Shown in pieces: positions 17,021 through 23,280 of a stretch of 44,098 bases of DNA (the first letter of the stretch is position 1; the number at the start of each line of letters is the position of its first letter). The notes under the pieces were generated by a model. The model saw nothing but the letters and a program-made list of their open reading frames with translations. It was not told where the DNA came from and did no database searches. Position numbers and translations under genes: made by a program. The stretch lies in assembly GCA_964411505.1 (NCBI GenBank), contig CAYPLH010000031.1, forward strand, positions 1 through 44,098, read 5' to 3'. Source of the stretch: CAYPLH01 sp964411505. GTDB taxonomy: Bacteria; Bacillota; Clostridia; CAYPLH01; DUMO01.

Positions 17021-18427
17021 ATGTATGACCTTGAAAATAAACATTACATTTTTAAAAAAACATCCGGCAATACATGGCACATATTTTACAGTGAAAAATA
17101 CGGTCTGTGTTATAGGGTTCTGGAAGCTAACAACAGTTGGTCTTCCCCCTCAGTACTGGCAAAAGATGTCTATCCTGATTATCATGCAGACATTGATGAG
17201 AAAAATTACATTCATTTAGTATATCAGGACAACAAAGGCAACTTAAATTACCTTTGGCATGATGGTACTGCACAAACAAATATTAATATTCTAAGGAGTA
17301 AGATTCCTTATACCTACAAAAAGCATGTTACAATTATACCCCGCGAAGCAGGAGCTGAGGTAATGTTTGTTGTTAAGCATAAGGAAAGCCTAAAATTAGC
17401 TCATCAATTCGTCACAAATGATAAACCTGACAATCCCAAAGTAATAGACTATGTTATGAATAATGAAATGCCTTATTCTATAACAACATCTAAAGACGGT
17501 ACTGTTACCGTCTTTTACCAAGCAACGGACGGTAAATATCTACAATTAGGAACTCGGAAAATGTATCCCTCATCCAGACAATGGGGTGAATTCACCCCTG
17601 TAACGCGGCATAATGGCAACTGCGAGTATCCCAGACCCGTTAATGATATCAATGATCTGACTCATCTTTGCTACCAGCGTCAGCAAATCAATCAATATGA
17701 ACTGATATATCAGCAGAAGCAACCTGACAAAAATGTTTGGTCTCCTGAGACTGTTATCCAGAGTTCTATTCATCCTTTTAAGAAGGCATCACTTGCAATT
17801 ATTGATAACAGAGTAGTTATATTTTGGATCAGAAACAATATAATTTTTTTCAGCTCCTCAAATGTTGAAGAAAACAACTGGAGCAGAACTCAAAAGTATA
17901 ATTTAAGCGGATTTAAAGAGATAGAATGTGTAAAATATAAATCCAACGCAATATATGAACAAGATAAAATAATTTCTCCTGAAATTCCTGCTGTTTTTAG
18001 CCGCAGTTACAAAATTGCTTTTTATGAGGATGTAAAAACTCCTAATGAATCAACTCCGCCTCCCTTGCTTAAAGACTTGATTGTAGAAAGTTTGAACACT
18101 CTAAAAAACAGTGTTGATGATCTCAAAAAATCTGTGACACATCTGGATGAAAAACTATTTTATCTAGATTCAGAAAAGGAGCACATAAAAAAGGAACTTG
18201 TAAAATTGTCTCTTAAGATGAAGGAAGTAGAAAACATTAAGGTACAGTCATCTCTGCCTGCTCAACTGGAATTCTTGAATCAAAAGTACAAAGAGCTTGA
18301 AGAAAAGTTGAGCAACACAAATGTCCATGAAATCCTAAACAAAGATAATTCCTTGGAAGATACTAGTCCTAATGAAGGTAGTAATGAAGGTAAAGAGTAT
18401 GACTCGGCAGAAGAAGATAAAAAATAA
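17021..18427 (+). CDS. Predicted beta-propeller plus coiled-coil protein, unknown function
   Basis: I do not recognise a family. The 468-residue protein starts with about 320 residues of repeated short beta segments (motifs such as WHIFYSEKYGLCYR, YIHLVYQDNKGNLNYLWHDG, TVFYQATDGKYLQL, WSPETVIQ, WSRTQKYNL), spaced about 45-55 residues. The pattern looks like a sialidase/BNR-type beta-propeller. The remainder is a long Leu/Lys/Glu heptad coiled coil (about 340-430) and a very acidic Asp/Glu/Ser/Asn tail. There is no signal peptide or membrane segment. The open frame begins at ATG 17006, but I prefer ATG 17021, since GAGG (17009-17012) is then 8-9 bases upstream. It is divergent from the 15875 gene, and its stop is 17 bases before the 6S RNA. 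A structural or assembly role is possible but unproven. Confidence 0.7.
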   Translation: MYDLENKHYIFKKTSGNTWHIFYSEKYGLCYRVLEANNSWSSPSVLAKDVYPDYHADIDEKNYIHLVYQDNKGNLNYLWHDGTAQTNINILRSKIPYTYKKHVTIIPREAGAEVMFVVKHKESLKLAHQFVTNDKPDNPKVIDYVMNNEMPYSITTSKDGTVTVFYQATDGKYLQLGTRKMYPSSRQWGEFTPVTRHNGNCEYPRPVNDINDLTHLCYQRQQINQYELIYQQKQPDKNVWSPETVIQSSIHPFKKASLAIIDNRVVIFWIRNNIIFFSSSNVEENNWSRTQKYNLSGFKEIECVKYKSNAIYEQDKIISPEIPAVFSRSYKIAFYEDVKTPNESTPPPLLKDLIVESLNTLKNSVDDLKKSVTHLDEKLFYLDSEKEHIKKELVKLSLKMKEVENIKVQSSLPAQLEFLNQKYKELEEKLSNTNVHEILNKDNSLEDTSPNEGSNEGKEYDSAEEDKK

Positions 18428-18444
18428 TGCCCGAAATGCCGCTC

Positions 18445-18613
18445 CCTAAATTTTGACACCTAGCCCTATCGCCAGGTGGGTGTTCTATTAAGGCTCTCAA
18501 CCTTCCCCTGCCGTTGCGCATGTCTTTAGGCATACGTCGGTATTATGTTGGGGCCTGGCATCTTTCCTTAGATTCAAACTCCCGTTTGTGTTCTGTAGGT
18601 TCAAAATTATAGG
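18445..18613 (+). ncRNA. ssrS: Probable 6S RNA
   Basis: 6S RNA binds sigma-A RNA polymerase as a promoter mimic. The two ends pair into a long closing stem: CCTAAATTTTGACACC at 18445 pairs with GGTTCAAAATTATAGG ending at 18613. The interior contains CGGTATTATGTT (about 18538-18549), which I recall from Bacillus subtilis 6S-1 RNA. Other hairpins are CACCTAGCC...GGTGGGTGT near 18457-18483 and AAACTCCCGTTTGTGTT near 18587. The overall shape, about 170 nt as one long interrupted hairpin, suits 6S. It starts 17 bases after an upstream gene on the same strand. I see no clear own promoter, and the 3' end is not marked by a classical terminator. Confirmation needs a covariance model. Confidence 0.65.
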
Positions 18614-18817
18614 TTAAATCGAACATTCCAGGACAATATTTAATTTTGAAACTAAGCTTTTCCTGTAATTCACAGGTGTTTTGTTGACTTTATTATAACA
18701 TCATACAACTCTAAAAAACAATAGATTCTATTGCTCTTAAATAACTTTTATTATAAAACAAATCAAAGTATCTCCAACATACTCTATAAATTAGATTGTT
18801 TCTAGCCAGTCCCTTGT

Positions 18818-18846
18818 TTGACAGAATAGTTTATGCATAATATACC
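18818..18846 (+). promoter_or_regulatory. Sigma-A promoter with no gene downstream
   Basis: TTGACA (18818-18823), a 17-base spacer and TATACC (18841-18846). The next plus-strand gene is 1.8 kb away, so the transcript would be a small RNA or antisense to the 3' end of the DUF3343 gene. Confidence 0.55.
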
Positions 18847-18852
18847 ATAAAC

Positions 18853-18960
18853 TTTCTTTTTATAAAGCGAAACATTATGCTCGCTCCCCAGTAAGTCGCT
18901 TTACGACATATTCCTGCAGGCTAACCTGCAGGAGATTGCAACAAGAGTAAGCATCTATTT
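18853..18960 (+). ncRNA. Candidate orphan small RNA
   Basis: Downstream of the promoter, TAAAGCGA (18863-18870) pairs perfectly with TCGCTTTA (18896-18903), and TCCTGCAGG (18912-18920) with CCTGCAGGA (18925-18933). The end is uncertain because no T run is seen. It could instead be an unrelated inverted repeat region. No known RNA family fits. Confidence 0.3.
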
Positions 18961-19003
18961 AGGTGCACATGCAGCTCAATCAATTCTGTTTTGGTGCAGA
19001 TTC

Positions 19004-19276
19004 CTAGAAAATCCTTACATAACGGTTTTTAAATCCTTCAGAAATAATCTTATATATTTCCCGTACAGGAATGCCATTATTTTTCCCTTCAGAAATCACC
19101 AGTTCAGTATACTCAATAGGTAGTCTCATAGAATAGCCACAGCCGCTTGTAGCTATATGACACGGTGTTGCTACTATCTCAAAAACATATCCTTTTCTCT
19201 CGAGTATTCTGCACAGCTGATAAGCATGATTTCCCGAATCAAAATTTGCTATACAATTCACTAAATAACACCCCAA
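19004..19276 (-). CDS. DUF3343 family small protein (putative Se/S carrier-like)
   Basis: This 85-90 residue protein matches the DUF3343 pattern: an N-terminal beta strand, then SGNHAYQLCRILERKG, then the TPC..ATSGCGYSMRL segment, with a conserved Cys-Gly after the Ser-rich turn. Family members are often annotated as putative Se/S carriers beside selenium or sulfur metabolism genes; the function is not proven. No selenium gene is adjacent here. The reading frame begins at TTG 19276, but GTG at 19261 has GGGGTG about 8 bases upstream and is the alternative start. It is single, in the same direction as the downstream-lying ogg gene but 180 bases from it. Confidence 0.75.
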   Translation of the reverse strand: MGCYLVNCIANFDSGNHAYQLCRILERKGYVFEIVATPCHIATSGCGYSMRLPIEYTELVISEGKNNGIPVREIYKIISEGFKNRYVRIF

Positions 19277-19457
19277 TAATTACTGCAATGAAAGATATGA
19301 TTATAGCCTTACAAAAATGTGCGCTTTAAGCTTTTTATAATTTCATGTACGCGTCATAAATACCTGCTGGCTAATAATTTCTTCATTGCAGTGTTGTAGT
19401 ATTATTATGATATTAACAGAAAACCCCATGTGTTACTCCATCCGCAGTAAAACATAA

Positions 19458-20345
19458 TTAATTCATTCCTATTCTGTTCTGCCTTGCATAATAGAACAGA
19501 TATTGCTGTGCATACCCGGCAAGGGAGCCGAATTTTTCGCTTACAAAATCCTGAATTTCTCTCATGCTCACTTCTCTGTTAAAGTACAGCTCTCCCATAA
19601 CTCTTCTCACCCATACATCAGTCGGAAAAACATCGTATTTCATTCCTGAAAAAAGCATAATGCAGTCGGCAACTTTCGGTCCTACTCCCGGAAGTTTTAG
19701 GAGTTCTTTCCGGCAAGAAGCAGTATCTCTTTCGCTAAGTTTCCCCAAATCAACAGCTTTTTCTAAAATCAGAGTAGATGTATCTGCAATATATTTATTG
19801 CGATACCCGGCTTTGCATACAGCGATCTGAGTTTCATTTGCACGTCCAAGAATACTTATACTAGGAAAGGTATAATAAACCTGCTCTTTATACACAAGTT
19901 TTTCTCCAAATCCTTCGGAAATGCTTTCAATAATTTTTGCTATCCTTGGAATATTATTATTGGCAGATATTATAAATGAAATAATAACCTCCCAAATATC
20001 TTGCCTTAAAAGCCTTATACCATCACCAAAGGTTATTGCTTCTTCTAATATTCTGTCTTTTGAAAGTACCTCTTTAATCTTTGAGTAATCAGTCCCCAAA
20101 TCGAAGTAGTCAAACCATACGTTAATAAACTCTTCAAAAGAAGTGTTGTCAATAATTACAGAATCATTTACTACTTTTATATTAACAACCCTGTCCTTTG
20201 CAACTCCCGTATAGCTATTATCAGGCTGCCTTATCCACCGGAAACACTGTCCGCTTTCAAAAATGTGAACAATATCAAAGTCCCTTACATTTTTTACAAT
20301 CACCTTTTTATTATCTGTTTCAATACGATAACCTCTATATAACAT
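19458..20345 (-). CDS. 8-oxoguanine DNA glycosylase (OGG1-type, HhH-GPD)
   Basis: This bifunctional glycosylase/AP lyase removes 8-oxoguanine from DNA. The 295-residue protein has an N-terminal OGG_N-like domain (about 20-120), then the HhH-GPD domain. The family phrase SANNNIPRI (about 127-135) corresponds to the SSNNNI of OGG1. The helix-hairpin-helix LPGVGPKVAD (218-227) carries the catalytic Lys (K224), and FPTDVWVRR carries the catalytic Asp (D243). Length and order are those of the archaeal/clostridial OGG-like group. ATG at 20345 follows TTGAGGTG. It is monocistronic. The alternative of 3-methyladenine glycosylase is less likely because of the NNN and K/D arrangement. Confidence 0.88.
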   Translation of the reverse strand: MLYRGYRIETDNKKVIVKNVRDFDIVHIFESGQCFRWIRQPDNSYTGVAKDRVVNIKVVNDSVIIDNTSFEEFINVWFDYFDLGTDYSKIKEVLSKDRILEEAITFGDGIRLLRQDIWEVIISFIISANNNIPRIAKIIESISEGFGEKLVYKEQVYYTFPSISILGRANETQIAVCKAGYRNKYIADTSTLILEKAVDLGKLSERDTASCRKELLKLPGVGPKVADCIMLFSGMKYDVFPTDVWVRRVMGELYFNREVSMREIQDFVSEKFGSLAGYAQQYLFYYARQNRIGMN

Positions 20346-20632
20346 TATTTACACCTCAATCTTTCAGACCTACTATTGACCCACTTCGACCGGCATTATG
20401 ATGTTATAGTATAGCATAAAGAACACTATATCTATAAAACCATGATGTTATATTATATCATGCAACTTCTTCGAAATTCATGATATAATAACAGAACAGG
20501 GAAACAGGGATTAAGTGATTATGAAAAATATGTCGCTTCTGGAAAACAGGTGCGTGGATTGAAATATGATATAATGTCAAGCATACAATAATAAAATAGT
20601 TTACCATATATGGTGTCAGAGGAGATAAATTT

Positions 20633-21397
20633 ATGAAAGAGAGTATTTACACCATTCCGGTCACTGAAGCTTTTTCGGTGGAATGTGAATGTCCTATTTG
20701 CATACTTGAAAGAAATTGCGAAGAAAAAAGCATTGACTATTTTTTAGGTGCATCACTCATGGAACCTGATGTCAGGATTGAAACAAACAAAAAGGGTTTT
20801 TGCCGTAATCATTACGAGCTTTTGTACAATAAAAAATCCAACCAGCTTGGCTTGGGATTAATGCTTGACACACATATAAGCGAAAAAAACTCTCAATTTA
20901 AGAAAATATCTCTAAGCTGCAAGCAAAAAAATAAAAACAAAGCACAAACGTCACTACTTAAGAATTTTACACAGCGGGATAAATCTGCTGACAATCTTGC
21001 AAACACCCTTATAGAGCATATTAACAACATTCTTGACTCATGTATTGTATGTGATAAAATCAATACAACTATGGAGCGATTTATTGATGTAATTCTATAT
21101 CTATATTTTCGGGAACCCGAGTTTCAAAAACTTTTCAATAGCAAAAAGGGATTTTGCCTAAAGCATCTTAAGCAACTTCTTGAATATGGGAAAAAACACC
21201 TCAATGCTAGGCAGCTTTCGGTTTTTGTTGATAATCTGGTAGCTATTGAGCTTGAAAACCTTAATAGAATACAGGAAGAAGTCAATTGGTTTACAAAAAA
21301 ATTTGATTACCGGAACAAGGATAAACCTTGGGGAAATTCCAAAGATGCGCTTTCAAGAGCTATAGAGAAAATAGTCGGATATAGCAAGTTAACCTGA
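20633..21397 (+). CDS. DUF6062 family protein with duplicated Cys motifs
   Basis: This is a 254-residue protein of unknown function that I recognise as the clostridial DUF6062 group by its start (IYTIPVTEAF...CECPIC..ER). It contains two similar halves. Each has a CPIC- or CIVC-type pair (C21/C24 region; DSCIVC near 140) followed by a GFCxxH motif (KGFCRNHY near 64; KGFCLKHL near 177). This suggests two metal sites formed from CxxC plus CxxxH. There is no membrane segment or signal. GAGGAG precedes the ATG. It is transcribed toward the P-loop gene, so the two are convergent. Confidence 0.8.
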   Translation: MKESIYTIPVTEAFSVECECPICILERNCEEKSIDYFLGASLMEPDVRIETNKKGFCRNHYELLYNKKSNQLGLGLMLDTHISEKNSQFKKISLSCKQKNKNKAQTSLLKNFTQRDKSADNLANTLIEHINNILDSCIVCDKINTTMERFIDVILYLYFREPEFQKLFNSKKGFCLKHLKQLLEYGKKHLNARQLSVFVDNLVAIELENLNRIQEEVNWFTKKFDYRNKDKPWGNSKDALSRAIEKIVGYSKLT

Positions 21398-21543
21398 TTA
21401 TCTTTAAAATTAAAAGCTAGGTGCAAAGTGTTTAATTACATCACAATAGTTTTTTTTAAACCATGATTAGATTCTCACACTGGTCAAATTTCAAGTATTT
21501 TGTCTTGAACGCTAAGAATAATATGTGTAGCTCAAACCGATGT

Positions 21544-22359
21544 TTACGCAGTAACAATGCTTTTAGCTGTGACATCAATTAGTTTTATGTTTAATGCTGT
21601 AAGTCTTTCCACTTCTTCTTTTATTTTGTCTTGAACTCTCATAAGAAGCGGCCTTATAACATATCCATAATAAAGCACCAGATCTAACTCCATGTTTATC
21701 CCATCAGCTTGGTTATGCACTCTGAATCTTGAGATTCTAGAAACACCTTCAATATTCGACGTAACATACTCTACAATCTGATATATAGTATAATCTGAAA
21801 TAGTATAATTTCCTAAGTAACTAAAGAATGGTCTAACTACTGATTTTTCCCCGACAAGCTGATATGTTCCTTTTGTTTTTCTCCTGAATATTTGGAGTGG
21901 ATCAAGAAAATAACCTGAGAAGTCATTTTTTATTTCAAAAGTAGGAACCGGTATTACATGCTTTCCTTGTTCCTTTCGGGTATTTAGCGCCTGTTCAATC
22001 TCAAAATCGCTTGCGACATCCTCAATAAATATTTGTCTGCTGACACTTGGAAGACCTAGGTTTTTAGCTATAGCTTCCACCATACCAACAGAAGTCCCAA
22101 GTATCAAAATTGATTCCGGGTTTATTTCGTCAATAATTGTTTTTACTTCATTTGCATGTTCCTTATCAAGAAATAAAGCTCTTTTGATAGAGCCAATCCT
22201 AGTAATTTCCCTTTTGGCAGACTTTCCACCTATAATGTTGTTACCTCTAATTAAAAGTCCATCATCTATTATATATTCAATGTTATTTTCTTTTGAAACC
22301 CATGTAGCACGATAACTCTTACCTGTACCACTAGCACCTACAAAACTTACTACTTCCAA
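21544..22359 (-). CDS. P-loop ATPase-like protein with Asp23-like C-terminus
   Basis: The 271-residue protein opens with a nucleotide-binding P-loop, FVGASGTGKS (about 6-15), followed by TWVSKEN and IDDGLLIRGN segments, as in adenylylsulfate-kinase or cytidylate-kinase-type folds. The middle carries ILGTSVGMV. The last about 100 residues (from SVVRPFFSYLGNYTISD) resemble the Asp23/Gls24 alkaline-shock domain found on cell-envelope-linked proteins, ending in INIKLIDVTAKSIVTA-like strands. The combination is known among hypothetical clostridial proteins, but no function is established. The start is TTG behind GGGAGG. It is monocistronic. Confidence 0.7.
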   Translation of the reverse strand: MEVVSFVGASGTGKSYRATWVSKENNIEYIIDDGLLIRGNNIIGGKSAKREITRIGSIKRALFLDKEHANEVKTIIDEINPESILILGTSVGMVEAIAKNLGLPSVSRQIFIEDVASDFEIEQALNTRKEQGKHVIPVPTFEIKNDFSGYFLDPLQIFRRKTKGTYQLVGEKSVVRPFFSYLGNYTISDYTIYQIVEYVTSNIEGVSRISRFRVHNQADGINMELDLVLYYGYVIRPLLMRVQDKIKEEVERLTALNIKLIDVTAKSIVTA

Positions 22360-22478
22360 AGAAATCCTCCCTCTGCGAGTTTAATTTGCACCCGAAACAT
22401 AAAACTTTGGACATGTTTTTATCCTCTTTAGATATATATTAGCACAAATCCCATGTTCGGTGAAGATACCCAATAAAA

Positions 22479-22562
22479 AAAGATGGCACGCCACTTTTTT
22501 TCGCTAGGGAACCTTATGGTTCCCTTCGACGGATGCTCCGCATCCTGAGCACCCTCCTTAAA
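22479..22562 (-). repeat. Copy 1 of the composite hairpin repeat
   Basis: At least 60 bases (22501-22560) are the exact reverse complement of 29020-29079; I read identity across about 22494-22562 (69 bases). It contains the hairpins GGGAACC/GGTTCCC and GGATG/CATCC plus an A-flanked ATGGC stem. Confidence 0.92.
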
Positions 22563-22660
22563 GCAGCAAAGGGGCCTCCCCTTTGCAATCCCCATTGTCT
22601 AGGAAAGTATACTTTCCTAGACAATAAAAAAAGAGAGTCAAGTTTACTCTCTTTTTTTAT
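22563..22660. repeat. Cluster of three further hairpins
   Basis: Three successive stem-loops are seen: GCAAAGGGG/CCCCTTTGC (about 22566-22586), the near-complete palindrome ATTGTCTAGGAAAGTA/TACTTTCCTAGACAAT (22595-22626), and AAAAAAAGAGAGT/ACTCTCTTTTTTT (about 22627-22658). The last looks like a terminator in either direction. None encodes protein. Confidence 0.75.
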
Positions 22661-22830
22661 CTCCAGACATCTTCTTCTTTTGTTTATTAACCAACCTTTT
22701 ATCCTTAGTTTTTTAATAACATTATTCAATATGATGTATAAATCTTTACTGCTCTATACATTATATTGTACCATGAGTTTTTGTCTTGTCAATATATAAA
22801 ATAATTTTTTTTATATGATACACTTAGTTA

Positions 22831-23063
22831 CAGTTCACAGGGTCTTAGCAAAACTGATAATGAACAATCATCTCTAATACGGCTAATTACAGCAAAGCTT
22901 AGGAAAACTAAGTTTAAAATGCCTTAGAGTTTAGTAATGTCCGTGCTGTTTGAACGCAAGTGAGTTCACGGAATTACTTAACGAAAAGGCATTTTAAACT
23001 GTGTTTTCCTTGCTGAAGCTGTATAGCAGTGTTAGAGATGATTGTTCATAGGATATAATACCC
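22831..23063. repeat. Palindromic element B (full copy)
   Basis: Arms of 17 bases (TGAACAATCATCTCTAA, 22861-22877, and its exact complement, 23032-23048) enclose further nested arms: AGTTTAAAATGCCT at 22911-22924 with 22987-23000, AGTAAT at 22933-22938 with 22973-22978, and CCGTG/CACGG around 22941-22971. The whole 188 bases can fold into one long hairpin. The left flank has CAGTTCACAGG, like element A, and GTGAAC lies on the right near 23068. Confidence 0.85.
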
Positions 23064-23080
23064 CCGAGTGAACCAAAACT

Positions 23081-23130
23081 CCACTTATGATAATATCTCA
23101 TTGTACCACATGTGAAAATATCCCATTGCA
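23081..23130. repeat. Two tandem 25-base repeats (possible transposon end)
   Basis: Positions 23081-23105 and 23106-23130 match at 20 of 25 bases; each contains the phrase TATC-CATTG. Such tandem end-repeats resemble transposase-binding sites of IS21-type elements, but no transposase gene is present. Confidence 0.5.
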
Positions 23131-23165
23131 GGTACAATATACATGGCGACAATTATTATACAAAT

Positions 23166-23179
23166 GGAACAAGTGTTCG
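23166..23179. promoter_or_regulatory. Apparent LexA (SOS) operator of the R-M gene
   Basis: GGAACAAGTGTTCG matches the Gram-positive SOS box CGAAC-RNRY-GTTCG in all positions except the first. It lies 8 bases upstream of the -35 box of the restriction-modification gene. A second SOS-type box in this window is at uvrB. Regulation is inferred. Confidence 0.55.
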
Positions 23180-23187
23180 AAAAAGTA

Positions 23188-23216
23188 TTGTAAATATTTA
23201 TTTGATAATATATAAT
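23188..23216 (+). promoter_or_regulatory. Sigma-A promoter of the R-M gene
   Basis: TTGTAA (23188-23193), a 17-base spacer and TATAAT (23211-23216) precede the start codon by 65 bases. Confidence 0.75.
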
Positions 23217-23280
23217 GGATGAGTGATGAGCAATGCTCGCCGTATTTGATGGGCAAAAGAAGGAAAATGAGGTGTTTATT

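Larger units (their letters stand above)
18614..19003. other. Intergenic region with an unassigned promoter and hairpins
   Basis: No gene is visible on either strand. The first 200 bases are AT-rich. A consensus-like promoter on the plus strand (18818-18846) is followed by two good stem-loops (18863-18903 and 18912-18933) and then by the 3' end of the DUF3343 gene, which is on the other strand. Confidence 0.5.
22360..23187. other. Gene-free accessory block of hairpins and palindromes
   Basis: No gene is present. In order it contains AT-rich spacer, a composite hairpin cassette (22479-22660), spacer, palindromic element B (22831-23063), two tandem 25-base repeats (23081-23130) and a LexA-type box (23166-23179). 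The promoter of the restriction-modification gene follows. Confidence 0.6.

Noticed and set aside
22479..23063. CRISPR array
   Set aside because: There are repeats and hairpins but no regular direct repeat-spacer pattern.
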